Shown: positions 1 through 7,859 of the stretch, piece after piece
Position numbering within the stretch: position 1 is the first letter of the stretch
How the letters are laid out: each line of letters opens with the position of its first letter
Virus record (IMG/VR): IMGVR_UViG_3300011129_000059
Location: 1-29,366 of that record
Reading direction: 5' to 3' (one strand)
Source of the DNA: a virus
DNA: 29,366 nucleotides
Position numbers and translations under genes: made by a program
The notes under the pieces: generated by a model
What the model was told of the DNA's origin: nothing
The model's input: only the letters and a program-made list of their open reading frames with translations
The model's database searches: none

Positions 1-20
1 AACACAAAGACCAACAAGAG
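1..20. repeat. Terminal direct repeat, copy 1 (contig circularity)
   Basis: Bases 1-20 are identical to 29347-29366. Merging the copies continues the tape measure reading frame exactly, so this is most simply an assembly overlap of a circular or circularly permuted genome of 29346 bp. It does not look like a biological terminal repeat, because it lies inside a coding region. Confidence 0.93.
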
Positions 21-94
21 CATATGTAGTAAGCAATGATGTAACAACTGCACAAGAACTAGATAGAAACATTATTGAGGGTGCATCTATATAA
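2..94 (+). CDS. Tail tape measure protein, C-terminal end (continues from 29366)
   Basis: This is the end of the gene that starts at 27527 and runs off the right edge. Codons in this frame start at 2, 5 and so on to 20, and the stop is TAA at 92-94. The last 24 residues after the overlap begin AYVVSNDVTTAQELDR and finish GASI. This resembles a C-terminal signature I know from Bacteroidota phage tape measure proteins (AYVVSxDVTxAQ-like). The complete protein would be 637 residues. A short A-rich gap and a CGTTATATA promoter-like element separate it from the capsid protease gene at 129. Confidence 0.9.
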   Translation, partial: TQRPTRAYVVSNDVTTAQELDRNIIEGASI

Positions 95-96
95 AT

Positions 97-125
97 GCAA
101 AATTAAAAACTAAACACGTTATATA
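97..125 (+). promoter_or_regulatory. Putative phage late promoter, copy 1
   Basis: GCAAA at 97-101, a 15-nt spacer, then CGTTATATA at 117-125. The ATG at 129 begins 12 nt after the C of CG. It heads the protease-capsid operon immediately after the tape measure stop. The same two boxes with the same spacing recur at four other operon starts. Confidence 0.6.
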
Positions 126-128
126 TTT

Positions 129-725
129 ATGAAGATAATAGAACTTATTTTAGATGAAGAACAAGATGATATTGGTGTAGAAGCTATTTCAATAGTAGAA
201 AGCCCAGCCATCGAAAGTGATTTTGTTGCTTTAAAGAACCAAGAAATAAAGTTAGCAGAAGTAGACAAAGAAAAGAAGATACTAATGGGTGCTTTGTTAA
301 TACCAAATAAGCCTATTTACCGTAATGGTGGTGAGGGTGAGTATTATATATACTTTTCAAAAGATACGATAGTAAAAGCATCTCAAATGTTCTTACAGAA
401 TGGCAATCAAAGTAAATCAACACTAGAACACAACCAAGCATTAAATGGTCTAACGTTGGTTGAAAGTTGGATAGTAGAAAGTAAGGAACAAGATAAATCT
501 GCAATGTATGGTTTAGATGTGCCAGTTGGTACTTGGATGGGAAGTGTAAAAGTAAACAATGATGATGTTTGGAATGAGTATGTTAAAACAAATAAAGTTA
601 AGGGTTTTTCTATTGAGGGTTATTTTGCAGATAAAATGGAAGCACCTAAAGACAAAACAATAGGTGACTTAATGAGTGAAGATGATATTTTACTTAATAA
701 GATAAAAGATATACTTAATGCATAG
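129..725 (+). CDS. Capsid maturation (prohead) protease, XkdF-like serine protease
   Basis: A 198-residue protein with the organisation of XkdF-type phage serine proteases. The N-terminus has the usual VEAISIVESPAIE stretch (17-29), followed by LMGALLIPNKPIYR (52-65). The likely catalytic histidine is H101 in STLEHN and the likely serine is S161 in GFSIEGYF. Such enzymes cleave scaffold and capsid precursors inside the prohead. Position agrees: small protein, scaffold-like protein and major capsid protein follow in order. Unlike lambda-type gene order, it directly follows the tape measure gene on the circle and is far from the portal (4004). The start is the ATG 4 nt after the promoter-like CGTTATATA. 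Confidence 0.8.
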   Translation: MKIIELILDEEQDDIGVEAISIVESPAIESDFVALKNQEIKLAEVDKEKKILMGALLIPNKPIYRNGGEGEYYIYFSKDTIVKASQMFLQNGNQSKSTLEHNQALNGLTLVESWIVESKEQDKSAMYGLDVPVGTWMGSVKVNNDDVWNEYVKTNKVKGFSIEGYFADKMEAPKDKTIGDLMSEDDILLNKIKDILNA

Positions 726-766
726 AACTAAAAACAATAAAATCAATTATAACACAAAAGTAAATT

Positions 767-1168
767 ATGAAAAGTAGATTAGAAAAAGTTTATAGCAAAC
801 TACCAAAAACAGAATTAGCAACACAAAAAGTAGAATTAGGTATAGCTGATGATATTGCAAAAATGCAATCAAAATTACTTGCCTCTATTTCTGACGCAGA
901 TGGTAAATTAAAAGAATTTAAAGATGCTAAAGATGAATTTTCAAAAGCTAAAGAAAAAGTATCAAAAGTAAAAGCAACTGCAAGTAAGGCAAGTTCACAA
1001 TATGAAAAAATTGCGGATAATACTGACAGAGTATTTGACAAAGCATTAAAAGCTGCGGACGATTTAGGTGTTCCACCATCAAGTATAAAAGGCTTAACTG
1101 AAATATCAAGGTTAGCAAGTGATTTGTTAGGCAAAGCAGAAGATATGATTGATTTTAAATTTGATTAA
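767..1168 (+). CDS. Helical capsid-region protein, function unknown
   Basis: A 133-residue lysine- and alanine-rich protein, predicted almost entirely helical with coiled-coil character around residues 25-90 and no membrane segment. It sits between the maturation protease and the scaffold-like gene, so a role in head assembly (minor scaffold or internal head protein) is reasonable but inferred from position only. I see no catalytic motif. The upstream gap of 41 nt is A-rich with no promoter-like element, so it is probably co-transcribed with the protease. Confidence 0.7.
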   Translation: MKSRLEKVYSKLPKTELATQKVELGIADDIAKMQSKLLASISDADGKLKEFKDAKDEFSKAKEKVSKVKATASKASSQYEKIADNTDRVFDKALKAADDLGVPPSSIKGLTEISRLASDLLGKAEDMIDFKFD

Positions 1169-1174
1169 TAGTAA

Positions 1175-1336
1175 ATGCAAAGAAACAACAAAAATAAAAC
1201 ATTTATACCAAGTAGGACATCGCCTATTGGCGGTGGACGTGGTTGTTTATGTTGGGACACTAACAAGTATTCAATAGAGTGTTGTGATGGTTCTATGCAA
1301 GCACAAGGGATAGGTGTAATAACAAGAACAGACTGA
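1175..1336 (+). CDS. Small cysteine-rich conserved phage protein
   Basis: A 53-residue ORF (ATG 1175, TGA 1334-1336). It contains GRGCLCWDTNKYS and then IECCDGSMQAQGIG, giving four cysteines as CxC and CC pairs. I recognise this layout (C-x-C, then x-C-C-D-G-S-x-x-A-Q-G-I-G) from small proteins in head regions of Bacteroidota phages, but know no function. The paired cysteines could bind metal or form disulfides. It ends just before late promoter copy 2, at 1341. Confidence 0.7.
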   Translation: MQRNNKNKTFIPSRTSPIGGGRGCLCWDTNKYSIECCDGSMQAQGIGVITRTD

Positions 1337-1340
1337 AAAT

Positions 1341-1370
1341 GCAAATTTTAATTTAATAACCGTTATATAA
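1341..1370 (+). promoter_or_regulatory. Putative phage late promoter, copy 2
   Basis: GCAAA at 1341-1345, N15, then CGTTATATAA at 1361-1370; ATG at 1376. It is internal to the capsid operon and would raise expression of the scaffold and major capsid genes, the products needed in greatest amount. Confidence 0.6.
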
Positions 1371-1375
1371 ATAGT

Positions 1376-1957
1376 ATGAAAGCAAATGAAATGTTAAACG
1401 AAATAAAAACACTTTTAAACATTGAGGTTAAGTTGATGGAAGAAAAGTTAGAAAATGGTACTGTAGTAAGTGCAGAAGCATTTGAAAAAGGAAAAGAGAT
1501 ATTCATTGTAACAGATGATGAAAAAGTAGCAATGCCAGTTGGTGAGTACATCTTAGAAGATGGAAGATTGGTAGTTGTAGAAGAAGAAGGTATGATTGCA
1601 GATGTTCGTGAAGTATCTGATGAAGTACCAACAAAAGAAGAAGCTAAAGAAGAAGTTGAAGAAACTGAAGATTTAGGTGAAGAAAAAAAAGAAATGGAAG
1701 AAGAAGCAGATGTTGCAGATTGGAAAGGAATGGAAAAAAGAATTCAAAACCTAGAAGATGCCATTGCTGATTTAAAAGCTGATAAAGTAGAAGCAGAAGA
1801 AGAAGATAAAAAAGAGGAAGTAAAAGAAGAACTTTCAGCAGTAAAACCAATTAAACACAATCCAGAAGCAAAAACACCACAAAAGAAACAAGTGCAATTT
1901 GCTAAAGGACAATTCACAACAACACTAGATAGAGTATTAAGTAAATTAAACAAATAA
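1376..1957 (+). CDS. Putative scaffolding protein
   Basis: A 193-residue, highly acidic protein directly upstream of the major capsid gene (3-nt gap), the classic place for a scaffold. Residues 1-75 look like a small mixed fold (KLMEEKLENG, MPVGEYILEDGRLVVVEEEG). Residues 80-155 are dense in Glu/Lys and contain a coiled coil (WKGMEKRIQNLEDAIADLKADK). The C-terminus becomes basic, ending TTLDRVLSKLNK, as expected for a scaffold helix that docks on capsid protein. Both this layout and the position match scaffold-like proteins of Bacteroidota phages. No enzymatic motif is seen. Confidence 0.7.
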   Translation: MKANEMLNEIKTLLNIEVKLMEEKLENGTVVSAEAFEKGKEIFIVTDDEKVAMPVGEYILEDGRLVVVEEEGMIADVREVSDEVPTKEEAKEEVEETEDLGEEKKEMEEEADVADWKGMEKRIQNLEDAIADLKADKVEAEEEDKKEEVKEELSAVKPIKHNPEAKTPQKKQVQFAKGQFTTTLDRVLSKLNK

Positions 1958-1959
1958 AA

Positions 1960-2937
1960 ATGAATAAAAGAAACGTAAATTTAGCAACAACTACTAACAT
2001 CACAACTACCTATGCGGGTGAGTTTGCTGGTGAGTACATCGCAGCAGCTTTATTGTCTGCATCAACTATTGATGATGGTGGTTTAACAGTAAAGGCAAAC
2101 ATTGCATTTAAAGAAGTGATTAAGAAACTAGCTACAAATGCTTTAGTAGCATCTGCATCTTGTGATTTTTCACCTACATCTACAATTACACTTACTGAAA
2201 GAATTATACAACCAGTAGAGTTACAAGTAAACCTACAACTATGTAAGTATGATTTTGTAAACGATTGGGAAGCACAACAAATGGGTTATGGTCTTGGTCA
2301 AACACTACCTCCAAAGTTTTCTGACTTTATGATTGCTCACGTAGCAAGTGAAGTAGCACAGAATACAGAATTTTGTATCTGGCAAGGAGATACCGCAGCA
2401 GCAGCAAACAACTCTTTTGATGGGTTTGAGAAACTAATTGCAGCTTCAGCAGCAGCGGGTGATATACCAGCGGGTCAACAAGTGGCAGCAGTAGCTGGTG
2501 GGTTGTTATCTACAAACATTATTGATGAACTTTCTAAGGTAGTTGATGCAATACCAGCAGCACTATACGGAAAAGAAGATTTATTCTTATACATCGGAAG
2601 TAAAGCAGCTAAACTATATGTACAAGCACTAGGTGGTTTTGGAGCAAATGGTTTAGGAGCAAATGGTGTAGCAAATATGGGTACACAATGGTGGAACAAC
2701 GGAAGCCTAACGGTGAATGGTGTAAAAATCTTTGTATGCCCGGGAATGTCAGACAACAAAATGTATGCAGCACAACGTTCTAACCTTTACTTTGGAACTG
2801 GGTTACTAAACTCAACAAACGAAGTGAAAGTACTAGATATGGCAGATTTGGATGCTAGTAACAATGTGAGAATGGTAATGCGTTTTACAAGTGCAGTACA
2901 ATTTGGAATTGCATCTGATTTAGTAGAATACGCATAA
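1960..2937 (+). CDS. Major capsid protein (HK97-fold type)
   Basis: A 325-residue protein rich in Ala, Gly, Asn and Thr, typical in length for an HK97-type major capsid protein. It follows the maturation protease and scaffold-like gene and is followed by a strong terminator, which suits a very highly expressed structural gene. The N-terminal stretch (TTTNITTTYAGEFAGEYIAA) and the C-terminal part with VMRFTSAVQFGIASDLVEY resemble capsid proteins of flavobacterial phages. No accessory Ig-like domain is evident. The HK97 assignment rests on length, context and general resemblance, not on a structural comparison. Confidence 0.82.
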   Translation: MNKRNVNLATTTNITTTYAGEFAGEYIAAALLSASTIDDGGLTVKANIAFKEVIKKLATNALVASASCDFSPTSTITLTERIIQPVELQVNLQLCKYDFVNDWEAQQMGYGLGQTLPPKFSDFMIAHVASEVAQNTEFCIWQGDTAAAANNSFDGFEKLIAASAAAGDIPAGQQVAAVAGGLLSTNIIDELSKVVDAIPAALYGKEDLFLYIGSKAAKLYVQALGGFGANGLGANGVANMGTQWWNNGSLTVNGVKIFVCPGMSDNKMYAAQRSNLYFGTGLLNSTNEVKVLDMADLDASNNVRMVMRFTSAVQFGIASDLVEYA

Positions 2938-2955
2938 TAATTAATTAATCAATAG

Positions 2956-2993
2956 AAAGGGGTGGGTAGGTAATCTGCTCACCCTTTTTTTTT
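2956..2993 (+). terminator. Intrinsic terminator after the major capsid gene
   Basis: Left arm 2956-2969 (AAAGGGGTGGGTAG), a 5-nt loop, right arm 2975-2987 (CTGCTCACCC then T), and a T run to 2993. The stem has one bulged G and G-U pairs. It separates the capsid operon from the tail tube-like gene. Confidence 0.8.
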
Positions 2994-3008
2994 AAAACAT
3001 AAAAAACA

Positions 3009-3551
3009 ATGGCTTGTACATTAACAACGGGTAGAAAACTTCCTTGTAAAAGTGCCTTTGGTGGCATTAAAAAAGTTTTATTTGCAGACTTTGGCGGCAT
3101 TACAGCAGTATCAATAGATGCAACAACAAAAGAAGCAACCATTACTGGTTCACCAACATTTTATGAGTTTGATGTAAAAGGTAATTCTAGTTTAGAAACT
3201 ACAGTAACAAGTAGCAGAGAAAATGGAACAACATTTTATACTCAAACATTAAATCTTACACTAACATTTTTAGATGCTAAAACTCAAGCAGAGTTACAAA
3301 CTTTGGCAGTAGCAAGACCATATATTGTAGTACAAGATTACTACGGAAACAATTTCCTATGTGGTTATGAAAATGGAATGGAGTGTACTGGCGGAACTGT
3401 AGTTACTGGCGCAGCAGCTGGAGATTTAAGTGGGTTTACATTAACATTTGAGGGTATGGAAGAATTAGCACCATTATTCTTGGCTAGTGCAGTATCTGCA
3501 GATGTAACACAAATTGACCCAACACCAGCGGATATACCACCGCTACCATAA
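3009..3551 (+). CDS. Putative major tail (tube) protein
   Basis: A 180-residue beta-rich protein with the look of a siphovirus tail tube subunit. It has a short N-terminus with two cysteines (ACTLTTGRKLPC), an alternating strand pattern through residues 40-150, and a flexible Asp/Pro tail (DPTPADIPPLP). The pattern FEFDV/FYEFDVKG...SSLETTVTSSRENGTTFYTQTLNLTL is common in tail tube proteins of Bacteroidota phages. It lies between two strong terminators, which suggests separately tuned, abundant expression. I see no promoter-like element in the 15 nt after the upstream terminator, so it may rely on read-through from the capsid operon. Confidence 0.65.
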   Translation: MACTLTTGRKLPCKSAFGGIKKVLFADFGGITAVSIDATTKEATITGSPTFYEFDVKGNSSLETTVTSSRENGTTFYTQTLNLTLTFLDAKTQAELQTLAVARPYIVVQDYYGNNFLCGYENGMECTGGTVVTGAAAGDLSGFTLTFEGMEELAPLFLASAVSADVTQIDPTPADIPPLP

Positions 3552-3571
3552 TTATTTATTTAGTTAGAATT

Positions 3572-3602
3572 AAAGGCACTCTTTTTAGGGTGCTTTTTTT
3601 TT
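3572..3602 (+). terminator. Intrinsic terminator after the tail tube-like gene
   Basis: GCACTCT (3576-3582), TTTT loop, AGGGTGC (3587-3593), then nine T to 3602. An AAAG/T-run extension lengthens the stem from 3572. Late promoter copy 3 begins 7 nt further on. Confidence 0.85.
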
Positions 3603-3608
3603 GTTTTT

Positions 3609-3638
3609 ACAAATTAGTGTTTTTTAAACGTTATATAA
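3609..3638 (+). promoter_or_regulatory. Putative phage late promoter, copy 3
   Basis: ACAAA at 3609-3613, N15, then CGTTATATAA at 3629-3638; ATG at 3642. Its placement between a terminator and the first gene of the portal-adhesin operon is strong positional support for a promoter role. Confidence 0.65.
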
Positions 3639-3641
3639 TTG

Positions 3642-4007
3642 ATGATAATATTAAGCACATCTGCAACTGCACAAACCTTTAATATAATACCTAGACAATA
3701 TTTAGGTTCTTTTACTATGGAAGTAAGAGATGATAGTACAAATGTTAGTGTAGACTATTCAATTACAAGTGGGGTTACATCAAATAATTACCTTACATTT
3801 ACTAATGTATTTTCACCAATTTTGGTTGAGGGTCATTTTTACGATTTAACAATTTACACAGATGCCACAAAAGTATCTGTAATATATAGGGATAGAATAT
3901 TTTGCACAGACCAAGATATTAACCAAACAACAAATAACCATTATAAAATTAATGAGGGTCAATATACCACATATGATGGCAGCAATAACGATTACATTGT
4001 AATATGA
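3642..4007 (+). CDS. Beta-rich structural protein upstream of portal
   Basis: A 121-residue protein. I chose the ATG at 3642; a TTG at 3639 is also in frame but would lie against the promoter-like box. The sequence is predicted all-beta: FNIIPRQYLGSFTMEVRDDST near the start, then alternating strands, then IYRDRIFCTDQDIN and a C-terminal DYIVI. Similar short beta proteins precede the portal in other Bacteroidota phages, so a minor virion component (head decoration or fibre) is plausible. Function is unproven. Its stop overlaps the portal start (ATGA at 4004-4007), implying translational coupling. Confidence 0.65.
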   Translation: MIILSTSATAQTFNIIPRQYLGSFTMEVRDDSTNVSVDYSITSGVTSNNYLTFTNVFSPILVEGHFYDLTIYTDATKVSVIYRDRIFCTDQDINQTTNNHYKINEGQYTTYDGSNNDYIVI

Positions 4008-6076
4008 GAAAAAGAAACGCAAAGGGGCAATTTAGCAAAACAAAAGTTTCAGAATTTGGCTTTGTTAATTTAAGCACATATACATCACCAGAGATAAAAG
4101 AAGTAAATGGTGAAGATTGGATTGAGTATGGTGCAGATAATAACTATTTTCAATACCTTATTGATAGATACAATGGTTCACCTACAAACAATGCTGCTAT
4201 AAATGGTATCTCACAAGCTATTTACGGCAAAGGATTAAATGCTACAGATAGCAACAGAAAACCAAACGAGTATGCACAGATGATTGCGTTGTTTAGAAAA
4301 GATGTTGTAAGAAGATGTTGTTATGATTTAAAGTTAATGGGTCAAGCTGCAATTCAAGTTATTTATTCAAAGGATAGAAGCAAGATTGTACAACTTGAGC
4401 ATATGCCTATAGAAACTTTAAGAGCAGAAAAATGTGATGAAGATGGTAATGTACCAGCATATTATTATTATAATGATTGGGCAAACATAAAAAGAACAGA
4501 TAACCCGCTAAGAATACCAGCTTTTGGTATGTCAAATGAAAGCATAGAAATATACTACATCAAACCTTACAAGAGTGGTTTTTATTACTACTCGCCAGTA
4601 GATTACCAAGGAGGATTGCAATACGCAGAATTAGAAGAAGAAGTATCTAACTATCATTTGAACAACATTATGAATGGTCTTTCACCATCTATGTTAATTA
4701 ACTTTAATAATGGTACACCTAACCAACAAGAAAGACAATTAATAGAAACCAAGATAGCACAGAAGTTTTCTGGCACGTCTAATGCTGGTAAATTTATTTT
4801 AGCTTTTAATGACAATAAAGAAAGTCAAGCAGAAATAACACCAGTACAATTAAGTGATGCACACAACCAATATCAATTCTTGAGTGAAGAAAGCACACAA
4901 AAAATAATGGTTGCACATCGTATTGTATCACCTATGTTATTAGGGATAAAAGATGGTAGTGGTTTAGGTAACAACGCAGATGAGATTAAGACCGCATCTC
5001 TTTTAATGGATAATACTGTTATAAGGCCGTTTCAAGAACTTTTAATTGATTGCTTTGATAATATACTAGCTTATAACGATATCAGCTTAAACCTATACTT
5101 TACGACCTTACAGCCATTAGAGTTTACAGAAGTAAATAAAGATTTACAAAGTAAAGAAGATATTGAAGAAGAAACTGGGTATGAGTTTAGCAAGTTAAAA
5201 ACCATAGATGGTAAACAAGCATACAAAACAAAAGAAGAAGCTGAAAAGGTGGCTGAAGAAATGGGTTGTGGTGGTTCACACGAACACGAAATTGAGGGTG
5301 TTGTTTATTATATGCCTTGTGTATCACACGAGGAACTAAAAGCACCTTGTTGGGATGGTTACGAACAGATAGGTACAAAAACAAAAGATGGTAAAGAAGT
5401 GCCAAATTGTGTACCATTAAAGCAAGAATTATCTGATGATATTTTAGCAGAGTTTGGTGAAGAAGAAGATTTAAAAAATTGGGTATTAATAGATGAACGC
5501 AAAGTTGATTATGATGATGAAGAAGCATTAGATTACCAAATTGACCAATTAAACAAAAAGAAAAAAAGCACACTATCTAAAATATGGGAATTTGTATCTA
5601 CGGGTACTGCAAGACCAAACGCAAAATCTGAACAAGATGAAGCTGTTAAAGATGTAGCATTTAAAGTACGTTACCAATATGCACCTTTAAAAGATACATT
5701 TAACGAAAAGGGTGAAAATGTTACAAGAGGTTTTTGTGAAAAAATGGTAGCTGCTAAAAAAATATATAGAAAAGAAGATATTGAGTTAATGGGTCAAAGG
5801 GCAGTTAATCCGGGATGGGGACCAAGAGGTGCAGATACCTATTCTATATGGCTTTATAAAGGAGGTGGTGCTTGTCATCATTTCTGGATGCGTAAAACTT
5901 ATATGTACACATTAGATAGTAAACGTATTGACGTTAAATCACCAAAAGCACCTTTAATAAGTGTAAATGAAGCTAAAAGAAAAGGTTTTAAGCCAGAGGT
6001 TAACGATAAACTTGTAGCAACAAGACCAATAGATATGCCTAATGAGGGTTTTTTACCAACTAATAAAAGAAGATAG
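4004..6076 (+). CDS. Portal protein with long C-terminal extension
   Basis: A 690-residue protein, much longer than the roughly 400-500 usual for portals. Residues about 30-375 look like a portal: WIEYGADNNYFQYLIDRYNG near the start, a helical core, and HRIVSPMLLGI with an INxxxE-like NNADEI (305-328). This ring at one vertex is the DNA entry channel. The remainder looks like an added module. It has a Cys-rich patch (422-469: GCGGSHEHE, APCWDGYEQIG, VPNCVPLK), an acidic/lysine linker, then VRYQYAP...RGFCEKMVAA...IYRKEDIELMG...NPGWGPRGADTYSIW with CHHFW near 624-628. I have seen this last block in structural proteins of flavobacterial phages but know no activity for it. The connector gene at 6077 follows without a gap. 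Confidence 0.78.
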   Translation: MRKRNAKGQFSKTKVSEFGFVNLSTYTSPEIKEVNGEDWIEYGADNNYFQYLIDRYNGSPTNNAAINGISQAIYGKGLNATDSNRKPNEYAQMIALFRKDVVRRCCYDLKLMGQAAIQVIYSKDRSKIVQLEHMPIETLRAEKCDEDGNVPAYYYYNDWANIKRTDNPLRIPAFGMSNESIEIYYIKPYKSGFYYYSPVDYQGGLQYAELEEEVSNYHLNNIMNGLSPSMLINFNNGTPNQQERQLIETKIAQKFSGTSNAGKFILAFNDNKESQAEITPVQLSDAHNQYQFLSEESTQKIMVAHRIVSPMLLGIKDGSGLGNNADEIKTASLLMDNTVIRPFQELLIDCFDNILAYNDISLNLYFTTLQPLEFTEVNKDLQSKEDIEEETGYEFSKLKTIDGKQAYKTKEEAEKVAEEMGCGGSHEHEIEGVVYYMPCVSHEELKAPCWDGYEQIGTKTKDGKEVPNCVPLKQELSDDILAEFGEEEDLKNWVLIDERKVDYDDEEALDYQIDQLNKKKKSTLSKIWEFVSTGTARPNAKSEQDEAVKDVAFKVRYQYAPLKDTFNEKGENVTRGFCEKMVAAKKIYRKEDIELMGQRAVNPGWGPRGADTYSIWLYKGGGACHHFWMRKTYMYTLDSKRIDVKSPKAPLISVNEAKRKGFKPEVNDKLVATRPIDMPNEGFLPTNKRR

Positions 6077-6586
6077 ATGGCAACAGTATTATTTATAAAT
6101 AGAACCGATTTAGTAAGAAACTCTATCATTGATGGTAATGTAGATACTGATAAATTTATTCAGTTTATCAAGATTGCACAACAGATAGACATACAACAAA
6201 TTATTGGTACAAATATGTACGATGGTTTAACTGCTGCTATTGTTGCGGGAATTGATTTACCAGCCAATGCAAGATGGAAAACTATTTTAGATGACTTTAT
6301 TGTAAGTATGTTAATCTGGTATGCACAATCAAACTATATACCTTTTGCAGCTTACCAAATTAAAAATGGTGGTGTATATAAGCACACATCTGAAAATGCA
6401 CAAAACGTAGATAAAAACGAGGTTGATTTTTTAGTTGAGAAAGCAAGAACAAATGCAGAATGGTATTCAAGAAGATTTATAGATTTTATGAGTTTTAACC
6501 AAGCTACATATCCAGAGTACACTAACAACGTCAACGATGATATTTACCCTAGTTATGAAGCTACATTTAATGGGTGGGTTTTATGA
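6077..6586 (+). CDS. Head-tail connector (neck) protein candidate
   Basis: A 169-residue, mostly helical protein immediately after the portal. It contains FIQFIKIAQQIDIQQIIGTNMYDGL (28-52), a second helix LDDFIVSMLIWYAQSNYIPFA, and an aromatic-rich C-terminus. Size, helicity and position match head-completion/connector adaptors, which bind under the portal ring. I infer the role from these features only. The stop overlaps the start of a 22-residue ORF (ATGA at 6583-6586). Confidence 0.6.
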   Translation: MATVLFINRTDLVRNSIIDGNVDTDKFIQFIKIAQQIDIQQIIGTNMYDGLTAAIVAGIDLPANARWKTILDDFIVSMLIWYAQSNYIPFAAYQIKNGGVYKHTSENAQNVDKNEVDFLVEKARTNAEWYSRRFIDFMSFNQATYPEYTNNVNDDIYPSYEATFNGWVL

Positions 6587-6651
6587 GTTACAAACCAAAG
6601 GCAAATAACATAGAGAAATTAAAGGTATTTCTTAAAAAAAGAAAAAAGTAA
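6583..6651 (+). CDS. Very small basic ORF
   Basis: A 22-codon ORF with a highly basic product, ending KVFLKKRKK. It starts in an ATGA overlap with the connector gene and ends in a TAATG overlap with the adhesin gene. This is the same coupling used by accepted genes here, and the main reason to consider it real. Function unknown; it may only carry ribosomes between the two larger genes. Confidence 0.4.
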   Translation: MSYKPKANNIEKLKVFLKKRKK

Positions 6652-7628
6652 TGGCAAACGAAATATATTCAAAAAGTTGGTGGGGTTCTGGTGTTTGTGA
6701 TAATACTGTTAATTGGGGTTATGTATATCACGCTTATGCGGGTTGCACACCAGCAGAAACAAGGTTTGTAATATCAGTAAAAACAGACAATACCGGCACG
6801 TCTAATAATGACCAATTTACATTGCCTTGGATTGGTGATTATGATGTTGATTGGGGTGATGGAAATACAGATACTGGGCAAAGCGGAACAACTACACACA
6901 CATACTCAACTGCTGGAACTTATGATGTTTCAGTAACACCAACAAACGAATGCAGAATTAATTTTAATAATGGTGGTGATAGGTTAAAAGTTTTAGAGAT
7001 TAAAAACTGGGGTGTTGGTACTTGGTCAAGTGTTGGTTTAGCTAATGCATTTAGCGGTTGTAGTGTTATGGATGTAACCGCAACAGATACACCAGATTTG
7101 AGTGTTATTACTAATGCAAATAATATGTTTAGAAATTGTTTAATAATGGTTGGAAATTCAAGTTTTGAAAATTGGGATACAAGTAATATCACAAGACCAG
7201 AGGGTATGTTCAGAGCAGCAAGATTATTTAATCAAAATATATCAACTTGGGACACAAGCAGCTTTATTAGAACAGATAATATGTTTTTTGATGCTAGGTC
7301 TTTTAACCAACCAATAGGTAGTTGGGATGTGAGCAATGTAACTAATATAAGTAATATGTTTAGAAATAACCAAAGTGCTTTTGACCAAAGTCTAGCAAAT
7401 TGGGATATTACGGCAGTTACGTTGGCTAGCTCAATGTTAAGTTCTAGCGGTATATCAACTGCAAATTATGATGCTACATTAATAGGGTGGGCAGCACAAA
7501 GTATAACAAATGCGGTTAGTATTGATTTTGGTAGTTCACAATACACATTAGGTGGTGCAGCAGAAGCAGCCAGAAACACTTTAGTAAGTACCTACGGGTG
7601 GACTATCGTTGATGGTGGTGGTATATAA
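6651..7628 (+). CDS. PKD-like plus DUF285 (BspA-type) repeat protein, putative adhesin
   Basis: A 325-residue protein in three parts. Residues about 39-97 form a PKD-like beta domain with the signature VDWGDG (66-71) and THTYSTAGTYDVSV (82-95). Residues about 125-262 carry DUF285/BspA-type repeats of about 25 residues, in which MFRN/MFRAA, FNQ and WDTSN/WDVSN elements recur (for example FNQNISTWDTSS and FNQPIGSWDVSNVT). The tail (270-325) is a closing module with ARNTLVSTYGWTIVDGG. PKD and DUF285 domains are common in secreted and surface proteins of Bacteroidota. In a phage the likely role is a virion-displayed receptor-binding or host surface-binding protein. It ends the connector operon, and no signal peptide is visible. 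Horizontal acquisition from a host surface protein is plausible. Confidence 0.72.
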   Translation: MANEIYSKSWWGSGVCDNTVNWGYVYHAYAGCTPAETRFVISVKTDNTGTSNNDQFTLPWIGDYDVDWGDGNTDTGQSGTTTHTYSTAGTYDVSVTPTNECRINFNNGGDRLKVLEIKNWGVGTWSSVGLANAFSGCSVMDVTATDTPDLSVITNANNMFRNCLIMVGNSSFENWDTSNITRPEGMFRAARLFNQNISTWDTSSFIRTDNMFFDARSFNQPIGSWDVSNVTNISNMFRNNQSAFDQSLANWDITAVTLASSMLSSSGISTANYDATLIGWAAQSITNAVSIDFGSSQYTLGGAAEAARNTLVSTYGWTIVDGGGI

Positions 7629-7639
7629 AAAATAAAATT

Positions 7640-7855
7640 ATGCAAGGAGATTTAAGAAATACAAACATTTGCTACCCAAAACAAGAAACTTGGTTTATCT
7701 GTTGGGATGATAAAAGAGGTAAAATAAAAGCCTATGGCTCTATAAATACAAACCAATGTATGGATACATATTGGAATGAGGTTGATTATTATTTAGATGA
7801 AGCCGAATGGTTAGAAGTACTTATTGAAAATGGTATTAACCCAAATGAAGATTAA
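7640..7855 (+). CDS. Small protein of unknown function
   Basis: A 71-residue acidic protein, 12 nt downstream of the adhesin gene, with many aromatics (TWFICWDDKRGKIKAYGS, YWNEVDYYLDEAEWLEVL). Three cysteines are spread out and form no obvious metal site. No recognised domain. Confidence 0.6.
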   Translation: MQGDLRNTNICYPKQETWFICWDDKRGKIKAYGSINTNQCMDTYWNEVDYYLDEAEWLEVLIENGINPNED

Positions 7856-7859
7856 TTAG

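Noticed and set aside
1-20. Biological terminal repeat or att site
   Set aside because: The repeat lies within the tape measure gene, has no integrase nearby, and is explained by assembly overlap of a circular contig.
1644-1850. Leu-rich minus-strand frames opposite the scaffold-like gene
   Set aside because: They arise from GAA-rich codons of the acidic scaffold region read backwards; no start context or neighbour on that strand.
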